This document shows, piece by piece, positions 16,182-24,971 of a stretch of DNA of 64,000 nucleotides. The notes under the pieces are model-generated. The model saw nothing but the letters and a program-made list of their open reading frames with translations, did no database searches and was not told the origin of the DNA. The DNA is from Tetragenococcus halophilus subsp. flandriensis (GTDB taxonomy: Bacteria > Bacillota > Bacilli > Lactobacillales > Enterococcaceae), in the NCBI RefSeq assembly GCF_030161475.1, contig NZ_BSUG01000018.1, positions 16,665-80,664 of the forward strand. Reading direction: 5' to 3'. The position numbers and the translations under genes were made by a program. The number at the start of each line of letters is the position of its first letter. Within the stretch, counting starts at the first letter, position 1.

Positions 16182-16973
16182 ATGTACGGAAAGTACAGCC
16201 GAGGTTATATTGAGGACGCATTGATTCGTTTTGCTTACCATTCCACAGGGATTGAGGGCAACACGCTGTCTTTGGATGATACTCGTATGATTTTACAATA
16301 TGGCGGTTTACCTAGTGAACAAGGGCACAGTTTGCGTGAAGTCTACGAAGTTGAAAACCACAGACAAGCTTTTGATTATATCTTTCAAGAAGCTAAAGAC
16401 AAGCAGCCTTTTTCCCCTTTATTGATACGTAATATCCATCGTTTATTAACCGATCATATTTTAGTCGACAGTGGACAATACAAGACCGTTCCTAATTACA
16501 TTCTTGGCACAGATTTTCAAATCACAGAACCTTTTGAAGTTCCCGTAAAAATGCAAGAGTGGTGTGATAACCTAAATCAAGCGTTTCAGCAAGCTAACAC
16601 TTTTGATGAAAAATTAACAGCGCTCATGGATAGTCATATAGCGTTCGAACGTATTCATCCTTTTAGTGACGGCAACGGTCGAACAGGTCGTATGTTAATC
16701 AATTATGGTTTGGTTTTGGAACAAGCCCCTTTGCTTGTAATTGAACGAAATGATCGTAATCAATATATTCAGTTTGAAAACAATAGAGACGTTCAAGGCT
16801 TGGTAGGTTACGCCAAAGAAAAATTATCTAGCGAGCAAGAACGTATGGAAAATTTTTATAAAACGTCTGAAAAACAAGAACAGTTTGAAAAAGAACAATG
16901 GAAAAAAATCGACAATGGAGAACTAAAAACGCCAAAATCTTTTTCTAAAAATAACAATTTAAACAAAGAATAA
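16182..16973 (+). CDS. Fic-family AMPylator-type protein
   Basis: The 263-residue protein has the Fic active-site motif HPFSDGNGRTGR (about residues 165-176), with catalytic His and the phosphate-binding loop complete. An N-terminal STGIEGN fits the inhibitory (S/T)xxxE(G/N) helix of class II Fic proteins, so it is self-inhibited in cis and needs no separate antitoxin. These enzymes transfer AMP or other nucleotide moieties to protein hydroxyls. It stands alone; the target is unknown. Confidence 0.9.
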   Translation: MYGKYSRGYIEDALIRFAYHSTGIEGNTLSLDDTRMILQYGGLPSEQGHSLREVYEVENHRQAFDYIFQEAKDKQPFSPLLIRNIHRLLTDHILVDSGQYKTVPNYILGTDFQITEPFEVPVKMQEWCDNLNQAFQQANTFDEKLTALMDSHIAFERIHPFSDGNGRTGRMLINYGLVLEQAPLLVIERNDRNQYIQFENNRDVQGLVGYAKEKLSSEQERMENFYKTSEKQEQFEKEQWKKIDNGELKTPKSFSKNNNLNKE

Positions 16974-17091
16974 TAAGAAAGCATCAACAAATCATTTCAA
17001 AGAACAAAATATAATTACGAAATAGTCTTATAAAAATAGAAGCAGAAAATCAGTTCGCTGAATTTTTCTACTCCTATTTTCTATTGATATT

Positions 17092-17105
17092 AGAAAGCGC
17101 TAACA
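17092..17105 (+). promoter_or_regulatory. cre-like CcpA site upstream of HAD hydrolase
   Basis: AGAAAGCGCTAACA matches the cre consensus TGNAANCGNTNNCA except at the first base, about 28 bases before the HAD start codon. A site this close to the gene would repress. Confidence 0.4.
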
Positions 17106-17132
17106 AAAAAGATTTTTAAGGAGTTTTGATAA

Positions 17133-17783
17133 ATGAATAAATTTAATTTACAAAAAACAACTTATATTTTTGATTTCGATGGCACATTGGCAGATACTTT
17201 ACCTCTTTGTTTTGACTGTTTTAGAAAAGTTTTTAAACAATTTAACAATGTAGAGATGACAAATAAGGAAATAGTAAAATCATTTGGTCCTTCAGAAGAA
17301 AGAATAATCGAGAAGAATTTAATAAATAAAGCAGATGCGTCAAAGGCTATTGATACATTCTACAAATTATATTTGGAGCAACATGATTCATTTATTACCA
17401 GAAAGGAAATAGGCGGAATTCTTAACTTATTAGACAGTTTGAAAAGCAACCAAAAGAAGATAGGAATGGTGACAGGTAAAGGACGTCGCGTTTTAGAAAT
17501 GTCACTTGATAAGTTAGGATTAGGAAATTACTTTGATGCAATGATAACTGATGATGATGTTATTAATCATAAACCTGATAGTGAAGGGCTTCTTAAAGCT
17601 CTAAAAATACTGGATAGTAGTCCTGAAGAGGCAATATTTTTTGGAGACGGTAATGCGGATATAGGCGCCGGAAAAAATGCTGGCGTGACAACAGTTGGTG
17701 TGCGTTGGTTTAGTGAAAATAGTTTTGAATTAGCACCTGATTTTATTTCTGATAGTCCCAATGAATTTGTGCTAAGTAGTTAA
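17133..17783 (+). CDS. HAD-superfamily hydrolase (phosphoglycolate phosphatase-like)
   Basis: The 216-residue protein has HAD motif I (FDFDGTLADT, residues about 13-22), motif II (GMVTGKGRR), and motif III/IV region (KPDSEGLLKAL ... FFGDGNADIGAGKNAG). The helical cap lies between motifs I and II as in the Gph/PgmB-like subfamily, which dephosphorylates small metabolites. AAGGAG precedes the start, with a cre-like site upstream. The substrate is not determinable. Confidence 0.88.
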   Translation: MNKFNLQKTTYIFDFDGTLADTLPLCFDCFRKVFKQFNNVEMTNKEIVKSFGPSEERIIEKNLINKADASKAIDTFYKLYLEQHDSFITRKEIGGILNLLDSLKSNQKKIGMVTGKGRRVLEMSLDKLGLGNYFDAMITDDDVINHKPDSEGLLKALKILDSSPEEAIFFGDGNADIGAGKNAGVTTVGVRWFSENSFELAPDFISDSPNEFVLSS

Positions 17784-17975
17784 AAAATTACTGGAGGATA
17801 TATTTTGTGATGACTATTTTTGAGATAAATGAGCGTATAGTACAAAAGAGTTTAGTTGGATTCATATGTGAAAAAGTATACAAATTTGTGTAACGTTTAA
17901 TTAACAATATTTGAATGCGAAAATAGTAAAAGTGCAATTATTCATTTCTTAATTTATGTATTGGAGGGGTTATTA

Positions 17976-18288
17976 TTGGCAATTATTAATGATGAAAATT
18001 TGACGCATATTTTTACTCTCTTACTTTTTTAATTTTTACCGCTTTTTTAATCAAGTTAAACGGAGGCCATTTTATTGCAGGAAGTTACTTTTTTAGAAAA
18101 ATAGGCCTTACGAAACTAGATTTGATTTGCTAGAAAAAGAGATGGGCAATGCGATGGTAAAGTTTATATTTCTGGTCGTTCCTTATTTGATGGTTGTCAC
18201 TTGTTTTTTATCTACAGATCTTCGTATAAAAGTTATAGGCGTTATTATATTAGTTATTCAAGTTAGATCAAATGCATCTGTTAGTTGA
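17976..18288 (+). pseudogene. Frameshifted small membrane protein gene (DUF3784-like)
   Basis: GGAGGGG precedes TTG 17976, but the frame ends within 20 codons. Other frames then read FTAFLIKLNGGHFIAGSYF and later LLEKEMGNAMVKFIFLVVPY followed by a second hydrophobic stretch to a stop at 18288. The order of a hydrophobic segment, a GxFIAG-like turn, a charged region and two more hydrophobic segments resembles DUF3784-type small membrane proteins. At least two frameshifts are needed, so it is a relic. Confidence 0.5.
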
Positions 18289-18353
18289 GTTTTTAATGAT
18301 AATTATTTTTTACATAGTGAGGAGCAATCGGTTGGAGTAAAAGGAATGGTCGA

Positions 18354-18761
18354 ATGGTAAAGGTAAACATTAAAGCTAGTTTCCCATACGAGATAAAGCA
18401 AGTATGGGATATTGTCAGTTCTTTTCAAGAATGTTCGTGGCGGAGTGATGTAAGTAAAACTGTATTTTTAGACGACAGTACTTTTATCGAATATACGAAA
18501 AATGGGTATGAGACTTTTTTCAATATTACTGTAATAGAGCCTTATAAGCGTATTGAATTTGAAATGGAAAATAGTAAGATGAATGGTTATTGGGTAGGCT
18601 TATTTACGCAAGGGAGTGGAAAAACGGAAATAAACTTTACAGAGAATATTCATCCTAAAAAAATTTATCTAAAACCTTTTGTTAAAACATATTTAAAAAG
18701 GCAGCAAAAAAATTACGTACGAGATTTGCGAAGCACTTTGGAGGGATTTAGTAGAAAATGA
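18354..18761 (+). CDS. SRPBCC-family (START/Bet v1 fold) protein
   Basis: The 135-residue protein starts VNIKASFPYEIKQVWDIVSS, the usual first strand and helix of polyketide cyclase/SRPBCC domains, and continues with alternating strands and a long C-terminal helix (KTYLKRQQKNYVRDLRSTLE). AAAGGAATGG precedes ATG. These proteins bind hydrophobic ligands in a central cavity; no specific role can be given. Confidence 0.75.
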   Translation: MVKVNIKASFPYEIKQVWDIVSSFQECSWRSDVSKTVFLDDSTFIEYTKNGYETFFNITVIEPYKRIEFEMENSKMNGYWVGLFTQGSGKTEINFTENIHPKKIYLKPFVKTYLKRQQKNYVRDLRSTLEGFSRK

Positions 18762-18910
18762 AAGAAATTATGAGAAATAGCGTGTCATATTCTATGCTGG
18801 TAAGCTAACTCATCATGATATTCATAGATTCATATCATATGTTTTTGTGACTTATGCGATAAGTTTTTTTAAAGAACTTATTTAGTTAGACAATTACAAA
18901 AATAAGGTAG

Positions 18911-18955
18911 AGACGATAGTTTGTTATGTGTACTTTCAAACTATCGTCTTTTTAT
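18911..18955 (+). terminator. Strong rho-independent terminator
   Basis: AGACGATAGTTTG and CAAACTATCGTCT are perfect 13-bp arms followed by TTTTT, 150 bases after the SRPBCC gene. Between it and 19065 no gene is visible. Confidence 0.85.
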
Positions 18956-19065
18956 ATATAAATTTCGATAAAACAACGTCCTGTACAACGCCAGTGGTAT
19001 AAATATTTTGCAAAGAAGTTTTTCAAATCTAAAAAAGTAAGCGTAATTGAAGTAGGTATGCATAT

Positions 19066-19104
19066 AATTTTTAGGTTGACTTAAAAATTATATTAGGCTA
19101 ATAT
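19066..19104 (+). promoter_or_regulatory. Promoter with DtxR/MntR-type operator over the -35
   Basis: Bases 19066-19089 form a nearly perfect 24-bp palindrome (AATTTTTAGG half with a GTTGAC centre). It encloses TTGACT as -35, and TAATAT follows as -10 at 17-bp spacing (19099-19104). The TTAGGTT-type core is the pattern bound by DtxR-family Mn/Fe repressors in Gram-positives. It lies about 220 bases before the first winged-helix gene of the metal locus. Confidence 0.6.
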
Positions 19105-19238
19105 GAAAGCATAAAAATTCTAAATATTGAAAATTAGTAGAAGTCCAAAAAGCTGGGTTTTAAATTTAAATGGAAATAATTTTTATAATTTTTATAAAGG
19201 ATATTTGTCTTCGGTGTAGGCCTAAGAATGGCTATAAG

Positions 19239-19265
19239 CTCAACATGCTCAACATGCTCAACATG
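19239..19265 (+). repeat. 9-bp tandem triplication
   Basis: CTCAACATG is repeated three times head to tail in the leader of the 19328 gene. Its function is unknown; such tracts can vary in copy number by slippage. Confidence 0.7.
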
Positions 19266-19327
19266 CTGAAGTAGTGAAAACTTGATAAGTCTATTAAAAA
19301 TCTTTTTAAATAGTGGAGATGAATAAG

Positions 19328-19564
19328 ATGTTTGAAATTAAAAAAACAACTTTGTTTATTTACTTGATCGTAATACAAGAATTATCTAAAAGAAAAAGTA
19401 CGGTAAAAAATACTGATATCTCAAAAGTTTTGCATGTTCAGTTAGTTTCTGTGGATGAAACAATTGAAAAATTACAGTCGGAAGGTTATTTATTTGAAGA
19501 TAAGATTGCTCTTTCTAAAAAAGGAAAGCGTTTTATAGTTAAATTAAAGAAAAGTTTGATTTAG
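19328..19564 (+). CDS. Short DtxR-type winged-helix protein
   Basis: The 78-residue protein carries only a winged helix: FIYLIVIQELSKRKSTVKNT, then ISKVLHVQLVSVDETIEKLQ, then the wing ALSKKGKRFI. This matches the N-terminal DNA-binding domain of DtxR/MntR repressors without dimerisation or metal-binding domains. ATG 19328 lies nine bases after GGAG. It is followed by the methyltransferase and lies downstream of a DtxR-type operator. It may be a truncated regulator or a modulator of the one at 20482. Confidence 0.6.
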   Translation: MFEIKKTTLFIYLIVIQELSKRKSTVKNTDISKVLHVQLVSVDETIEKLQSEGYLFEDKIALSKKGKRFIVKLKKSLI

Positions 19565-19619
19565 ATATTTTGCTGTTAACGATTCAGTTATACATTAACG
19601 AAAAAAGGAGAAAATTTAT

Positions 19620-20411
19620 ATGTCGTTAAAATTAGGAGATATACAAGAGACAATGCTAATTCCTCTTAGTATTAAAGCAAGTGAAACTATGAGAACTAAC
19701 GCTAGAATTAAAGATGATAAAGCAGTAGATATTATAAAAAGTCTAGGCGCTAATACGGAAAGATATGATAAATTTATGAGCCATGAAGGAGTCATTGCGC
19801 GAACTATTTTAATCGATGGTGAACTGAATTCTTATTTAAAATCCTACCCAAAAGCAACTTGTATTAACCTAGGTTGTGGCTTGGATGATCGTTTTTCTAG
19901 AGTAGATAATGGAAAGATTACTTGGTATGACGTGGATCTTCCAGATGTTATTGAAGTTCGGAAAAACTTTTTCGCTTCTAAAGAAAGAGTAAGTATGATT
20001 GCGGGCTCGGTATTATCCGATGATTGGTTAACACAAATAAAGACAGAAGAAAAAGTCATTATTATTGGTGAAGGGCTACTGATGTACTTTGAAGAAAAGG
20101 AAGTGCAGCATTTATTAACTAGCATTTCAAAAAAATTTTCTAATTTTGTTTTGATTGCTGAATTGATGCCCGCATTTACTGCAAACAATGAAAGATATCA
20201 TGATACAGTGAGGCAAACAAAAGCACAATTCAAATGGGGAGTGGATAGCGGAAAAGAGTTAGTGAAATTATGTCCTTATATAAGGCTAGTCAAAGAAAAT
20301 AGTTTTAATGTGATAATGAAACAATATTCTGTTCGTGGTTGGTTATTTGCGCTGCTTCCTAAAATCAATAAGATGAACAACCGATTGGCTACTTTTATTT
20401 CGGTAATGTAA
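19620..20411 (+). CDS. Class I SAM-dependent O-methyltransferase (leucine carboxyl methyltransferase-like)
   Basis: The 263-residue protein has the SAM-binding motif INLGCGLDDRF (about residue 83), WYDVDLPDVIEVR and GEGLLMYFEEKEV, which are hallmarks of the PF04072 family (LCMT/PKS-type O-methyltransferases). AAAAAAGGAG precedes ATG. It lies between two DtxR-type winged-helix genes and upstream of a metal ABC importer, so it is probably metal-regulated. The substrate is unknown; methylation of a metallophore-like small molecule is only a speculation. Confidence 0.8.
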   Translation: MSLKLGDIQETMLIPLSIKASETMRTNARIKDDKAVDIIKSLGANTERYDKFMSHEGVIARTILIDGELNSYLKSYPKATCINLGCGLDDRFSRVDNGKITWYDVDLPDVIEVRKNFFASKERVSMIAGSVLSDDWLTQIKTEEKVIIIGEGLLMYFEEKEVQHLLTSISKKFSNFVLIAELMPAFTANNERYHDTVRQTKAQFKWGVDSGKELVKLCPYIRLVKENSFNVIMKQYSVRGWLFALLPKINKMNNRLATFISVM

Positions 20412-20481
20412 TTTTTATTGGAATCGATTAAAAAATGTGTTGTTTATTTAAAATTTATTTTAAAGATAAGGATGATTTTTT

Positions 20482-20853
20482 ATGACTTTATTTACAGCGG
20501 AAAAAGAGGAATATTTAAAATTAATCGAAAGAAAGCAAAAGAAAAAAGAACCTGTTAAAAATAATGAATTAGCAAAAGAACTGAATCTTGCTAGGGCTTC
20601 AGTGACTGAAATGTTTCTTAAATTATCACAAGAAGAGCTAGTAATTTATATTCCTTATAAAGGCGTGAAGCTAACCGAAAAAGGTAAACATTATGTAAAA
20701 CTTTTGGAAAAAAAGCAAGAACTATTACTTCATTTTTTTGAGAAACATTTGGGATGCACTAAAAAAGAGTGTGAAGATATGTTAGATCACTTAGAACACA
20801 TTAATCATGAATTATTTTTCGAAAAATTGGAGAAGTATTTATTTGATAATTGA
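20482..20853 (+). CDS. DtxR/MntR-family metal-dependent repressor
   Basis: The 123-residue protein has a winged helix (residues about 5-75: NELAKELNLARASVTEMFLK, then GVKLTEKGKHYVKLL) and a helical metal-binding/dimerisation domain with HFFEKHLGCTKKECEDMLDH, then LEHIN. Cys, His and Glu ligands are positioned as in DtxR/MntR proteins. It lacks the C-terminal FeoA/SH3-like domain, like the short MntR type. It directly precedes the metal importer operon, and a TTTAAGG/GCCTAAA dyad lies in the gap. Confidence 0.85.
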   Translation: MTLFTAEKEEYLKLIERKQKKKEPVKNNELAKELNLARASVTEMFLKLSQEELVIYIPYKGVKLTEKGKHYVKLLEKKQELLLHFFEKHLGCTKKECEDMLDHLEHINHELFFEKLEKYLFDN

Positions 20854-20857
20854 TATA

Positions 20858-20887
20858 TTTAAGGTTTGCCTAAAAAATAAGTTGACA
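20858..20887 (+). promoter_or_regulatory. DtxR/MntR-like operator and -35 before the metal ABC operon
   Basis: TTTAAGGTTTGCCTAAA (20858-20874) is an imperfect dyad with the same TTTAGG/CCTAAA logic as the site at 19066, and TTGACA follows at 20882-20887. Repression by the adjacent regulator is inferred. Confidence 0.5.
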
Positions 20888-20986
20888 TTACCATAACTTT
20901 TATAGTATTTTAATTTTAATAGGACTTACCCCTATAAAAAATAAATGATAATGTATCTCGTTATCAAAATAGAATGGAGAGAAGGT

Positions 20987-21937
20987 ATGAAGAAATTTGT
21001 TAGTTTATTGTTAGCGGCTATGACCTTATTTGTCTTAGGTGCTTGTGGAAGTGGCACAGGTGGAACCGATGAGAATGGAAATGCTGAGGAGACGGGAAGT
21101 GGATCAGATAAGCCTACGGTTACCGTTACAACCTCTTTTTTACGTGATATGGTTACGCAGTTAGCTGGAGATAAAGTGGAAATTGAGCAAGTAATTCCAG
21201 CAGGCGAAGACCCTCACTTGTATGTTGCTACACCAGATGATTTGAATAAGTTAGAAGATGGCGACTTAGTGCTTTATCATGGTTTGCATTTTGAAGGTCA
21301 GATGGTTGATGCATTAGAAAATACAGGCGTTGCTGTAAGTGAAGAATTTAATGAAGATGATTTGACGACCATGGAAGAAGATGGTTCAGAAGTTGTAGAT
21401 CCCCATTTCTGGTTTGATATTGATTTATATAAACAAGCAGTGGACGAAGCAACAGAGGAGCTTATAACCTTACTTGATGATGAAAGTATTACTGAACAGG
21501 CCACTGAATATAAGCAAGAACTAGATGAATTGGCAGAATATAACGAGGAAAAAATTACAGAAGTATCAGAAGAGAGTCGTTACTTGATCACGCCACATGA
21601 CGCTTTTAATTACTTTGCTCAAAGTTATGATATGGAAGTTATTGCACCACAAGGAGTTAGTACAGAATCGGAAGCTTCAAATGCAGATATTTCCGATACC
21701 GTTGATTTTATTGTGGACAATGAAGTTAAGGCGGTTTTTGCTGAATCAACAACAGATCCAGCACGTATGGAGCGCTTAAAAGAAGATGTTGAAGCTAAAG
21801 GCGGAGAAGTAGAAGTTATAAGTGGTGAAGGGCAAGAACTTTTCTCTGACTCGTTAGCGCCTGAGGGTGAAGATGGCGATACTTATATTGATATGTATCG
21901 GCACAATATGGATTTAATTGTTGATAACTTAAAATAA
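20987..21937 (+). CDS. Mn/Fe/Zn-type ABC transporter substrate-binding lipoprotein
   Basis: The 316-residue protein is a cluster A-I metal-binding lipoprotein (TroA/PsaA/EfaA family). Signal peptide ends in lipobox LGAC. Metal ligands are seen at EDPHLYVATP (first His), VDPHFWFD (second His) and AESTTDP near the C-terminus (Asp), with a Glu in the third segment. GGAG lies before ATG 20987. The DtxR-type regulation and absence of a His-rich loop favour Mn or Fe rather than Zn. Confidence 0.87.
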   Translation: MKKFVSLLLAAMTLFVLGACGSGTGGTDENGNAEETGSGSDKPTVTVTTSFLRDMVTQLAGDKVEIEQVIPAGEDPHLYVATPDDLNKLEDGDLVLYHGLHFEGQMVDALENTGVAVSEEFNEDDLTTMEEDGSEVVDPHFWFDIDLYKQAVDEATEELITLLDDESITEQATEYKQELDELAEYNEEKITEVSEESRYLITPHDAFNYFAQSYDMEVIAPQGVSTESEASNADISDTVDFIVDNEVKAVFAESTTDPARMERLKEDVEAKGGEVEVISGEGQELFSDSLAPEGEDGDTYIDMYRHNMDLIVDNLK

Positions 21938-21950
21938 AAGGAGAAAAGTC

Positions 21951-22682
21951 ATGTCAAATGTAGTTGAAATAAAAAATTTGAATATGGCGTATAACGATAG
22001 TCCAGTGCTTTGGAATATTAACCTAACCATTGCCAACAATAGCAAAACTGCTATTGTTGGTCCCAATGGTGCGGGAAAATCGACCTTGATCAAGGGAATC
22101 TTGGGTCTTTTACGTCCTATTTCAGGTGAAGTAAAAATTTTTGATAAAGACTATCGAAAAGTCTATAAAAAAATCGCTTATGTTCCTCAATCAAGTAGCG
22201 TCCATTGGGATTTTCCAACGACTGTATTTGATGTTGTTTTAATGGGGCGTTATGTTTACAGCGGACTTTTAAAACGTTCAACAAAAAAAGATAAGCAACG
22301 AGCGTTAGAATCGCTAAAACGTGTGGGGATGGAAGACTACAAAGATCGACAAATTTCGCAGCTATCTGGCGGGCAACGGCAAAGAGTTTTCCTAGCAAGA
22401 GCGATTTGTCAGGATTCAGATGTTTATTTTTTAGATGAGCCTATGCAAGGTGTAGATATTAAAACCGAAAAGTTAATTATCCAAATTTTAAATGAATTTC
22501 AACAACAAGGAAAAACGATTATTGTTGTTCACCATGATTTATCCACTGTAAAAGAGTATTTTGATCATGCGATTATTTTGAATAAAGAATTGATTTCAAC
22601 AGGCCCTCTACAAGAAGCTTTTATCGAGGAGAAAATCAACCAAGCTTATGGTAGTAAGATAGGTGAAGTTTATGGATATTAG
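21951..22682 (+). CDS. Metal ABC transporter ATP-binding protein
   Basis: The 243-residue ATPase has Walker A GPNGAGKST, Q-loop YVPQSSSVHWDFP, signature LSGGQRQR, Walker B DVYFLDEPMQG and switch HH. The SSSVHWDFP wording is characteristic of the Mn/Zn importer ATPases (MntB/ZnuC type). It is in an operon with 14 bases after the binding protein and an 11-base overlap with the next permease. Confidence 0.92.
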   Translation: MSNVVEIKNLNMAYNDSPVLWNINLTIANNSKTAIVGPNGAGKSTLIKGILGLLRPISGEVKIFDKDYRKVYKKIAYVPQSSSVHWDFPTTVFDVVLMGRYVYSGLLKRSTKKDKQRALESLKRVGMEDYKDRQISQLSGGQRQRVFLARAICQDSDVYFLDEPMQGVDIKTEKLIIQILNEFQQQGKTIIVVHHDLSTVKEYFDHAIILNKELISTGPLQEAFIEEKINQAYGSKIGEVYGY

Positions 22683-23556
22683 CATTTTAACGAACTATTC
22701 TTTTCTAGTTGTTGTATTTGGTACAGTTATATTAGCTATTGCTTCAGGAATGATAGGTACAGTCAGCGTGCTTAAAGGACAAAGCTTAATTGGAGATGCT
22801 ATCGGCCATTCTTCATTTGCAGGCATTGTGATAAGTTTTATATTGTTTCAACAAAGAAATCCAGTCATTTTAGCTATAGGGGCTTTATTTTCGGGGATTG
22901 TTGCCTTTTTTTCGATTCAATTAATCGATAAGAATGCGAAAATCACGTTAGATAGCGTACTAGCCCTCGTGTTATCCTCTTTTTTCGGCTTAGGGATGGT
23001 GTTAAAAAGTTACATTCAAGGAAATCCAGAGTTTTCTAATGCTTCTCAAGCTGGTCTACAAAATTACATATTTGGTCAAGCTGCTTACTTAATGCGTAAT
23101 GATGTTTATTTAATTATTTTAGCTGCTATTGTATCTATCTCTTTATTGCTCTTTTTTTATAAAGAGATTAAAATTTTTGTTTTTGATAAACAATTTGCTC
23201 GTTCCGTAGGAATTAAAGCTTCTTTTTTAAATTGGTTGATTTTAATTATGTCGATGGTCTTGATTTCAGTAGGGTTAAAAGCAGTGGGCGCTATTTTGAT
23301 TAGTAGTATGCTGATTGCGCCAGCGATTACCGGTCTACAATGGAGCAATCGTTTTCCGATGGTTCTATTGATTGCAGGTATTGTAGGAGGGCTTTCTGCT
23401 TTTATCGGAACTTATATCAGTTCTACGATACAAAATATACCTACTGGACCGATGATTATTGTTATCATGTCGATTTTTGCTTTTCTTTCAGTCCTATTTT
23501 CACCTAAAGGTTTATTTGCAGGACTGCTTCGTAAAAGAAAGGGAGTGAAAGGATAA
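22672..23556 (+). CDS. Metal ABC transporter permease 1
   Basis: The 294-residue protein has about eight or nine membrane segments and the ABC-3 family features LKGQSLIGDAIGHSSFAGI (coupling helix) and SVGIKAS. ATG 22672 follows AGGTG by six bases inside the end of the ATPase gene; its own stop overlaps the start of the second permease. It belongs to the TroC/MntC-type membrane subunits of Mn/Zn importers. Confidence 0.9.
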   Translation: MDISILTNYSFLVVVFGTVILAIASGMIGTVSVLKGQSLIGDAIGHSSFAGIVISFILFQQRNPVILAIGALFSGIVAFFSIQLIDKNAKITLDSVLALVLSSFFGLGMVLKSYIQGNPEFSNASQAGLQNYIFGQAAYLMRNDVYLIILAAIVSISLLLFFYKEIKIFVFDKQFARSVGIKASFLNWLILIMSMVLISVGLKAVGAILISSMLIAPAITGLQWSNRFPMVLLIAGIVGGLSAFIGTYISSTIQNIPTGPMIIVIMSIFAFLSVLFSPKGLFAGLLRKRKGVKG

Positions 23557-24629
23557 TGGGCGCTTTATCAGTGTTGGTTATTACGGCGATGGCTTGTAGT
23601 TTGGTCGGAGTATTTTTAGTTTTAAGAAATTTGGCGATGGTTTCTGATGCTATATCTCATACGGTTTTATTGGGGATTGTTGCCGGTTATTTTGTGGCTC
23701 ATGATTTAGATTCACCAATTTTATTTATCGGCGCTGGTTTATTTGGCGTTCTAACTGTTTATGCTATTGAAGCCTTAGTCAAAAAATTCCATTTAAAAAA
23801 TGACGCGGCTACCGGTCTTGTCTTTCCTTTGTTTTTTGCCATTGCGATTATTGTTATTTCGAAATTTGCTAGAAATGTCCATTTAGACGTGGATATTGTT
23901 TTGAGCGGTGAAGTAGTTTTTTCTTCTTTAAATACGGTAACCTTACTTGGATTAAGCCTTCCTCGCACCTTTATTGATATGTCAATTGTTTTTTTGATGA
24001 ATCTATTGTTTGTTCTCGTATTTTATAATCAATTGAAGATATCTACTTTCGATAAGCAGTACGCAGCTTCGATAGGATTGGCGGTTTCAGTCTTACATTT
24101 TGTATTAATGACATTAGTATCCATTACCACAGTTGTGGCCTTTAATGCAGTAGGGTCAATACTAGTTATTTCCTTTTTAGTTGCTCCGGTACTGAGCGCG
24201 TATTTATTATCCAAAAGGCTATATGCTATGATTTTTCTTTCGATGTTTTATGGCATTGTCAATAGTGTCATTGGTTATTGGATTGCTGTTCAATTAAATA
24301 TGTCAATGCCGGGAATGTGTGCTACAGTTGCTTTTGTTACATTCATGCTTACTTTTATTTTCTATCCGAATGGCTTAATTGGTAGGCAAATACGGCGAAT
24401 TCAATTGAAAAAAATTTATCAATTGAACTTGTTAGTGATGTATCTACCTTCTACAAGCGCATTTAAAGCTGATGATATTAGCGAAAAACTATATTGGAGC
24501 GAAACAAAAACCGAAAAATTTTTAGATAAATTGGAGAAAAAAGATTATATCAAAAGGGAAAACAACCATGTTTATTTAACTTCCCATGGGAAGGAATACA
24601 AAAATAAAATACAACTTAGTTTTGATTAA
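23556..24629 (+). CDS. Metal ABC transporter permease 2 fused to a C-terminal winged helix
   Basis: The 357-residue protein has an ABC-3 permease domain (residues 1-285; AMVSDAISHTVLLGIV coupling helix, YAASIGLAVS). It is followed by a soluble tail of about 70 residues reading LNLLVMYLPSTSAFKADDIS, then EKLYWSETKTEKFLDKLEKK and VYLTSHGKEYKN. That tail looks like the winged-helix domain of DtxR-type regulators. Long permeases with such tails are known in TroD-type systems. The tail could sense or recruit a regulator, or be a non-binding relic. A terminator follows. Confidence 0.85.
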   Translation: MGALSVLVITAMACSLVGVFLVLRNLAMVSDAISHTVLLGIVAGYFVAHDLDSPILFIGAGLFGVLTVYAIEALVKKFHLKNDAATGLVFPLFFAIAIIVISKFARNVHLDVDIVLSGEVVFSSLNTVTLLGLSLPRTFIDMSIVFLMNLLFVLVFYNQLKISTFDKQYAASIGLAVSVLHFVLMTLVSITTVVAFNAVGSILVISFLVAPVLSAYLLSKRLYAMIFLSMFYGIVNSVIGYWIAVQLNMSMPGMCATVAFVTFMLTFIFYPNGLIGRQIRRIQLKKIYQLNLLVMYLPSTSAFKADDISEKLYWSETKTEKFLDKLEKKDYIKRENNHVYLTSHGKEYKNKIQLSFD

Positions 24630-24666
24630 AATCTTATCCATTAGTAAAAATAGAAAATTCATATAA

Positions 24667-24706
24667 TAGCCTGATATCGTGGAAGTTCCGATATCAGGCT
24701 ATTTAA
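24667..24706 (+). terminator. Terminator of the metal ABC operon
   Basis: TAGCCTGATATCG and CGATATCAGGCTA arms around 9 bases. The tail is only modestly T-rich. Confidence 0.75.
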
Positions 24707-24917
24707 ATGATTATGGACTATATTTGTTATTTTATTATTCGTGCTGTTAGAGATTTCACTTAGCTATAAAACTGTTATTTTCTTATATGATGAAATTAAC
24801 GCAAGGTACCTAGAACTAACTTTTGATGATTGTATTTGTTTAACCATTCATGTGAATAAAATTTCATGTTATTTTTTATTGACAGGTGAATTTTAAATTG
24901 ATATATTATCATTTGTA

Positions 24918-24937
24918 AAACGTAATTGTTACGATTT
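24918..24937. promoter_or_regulatory. Zur box
   Basis: AAACGTAATTGTTACGATTT closely matches the Gram-positive Zur consensus (AAATCGTAATNATTACGATTT) and stands directly upstream of a zinc-free L33 gene and a zinc-binding lipoprotein, both classic Zur targets. Confidence 0.75.
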
Positions 24938-24971
24938 GTGTTTTTGTTAATAGCGGGAGGTGTTGTTGCAG

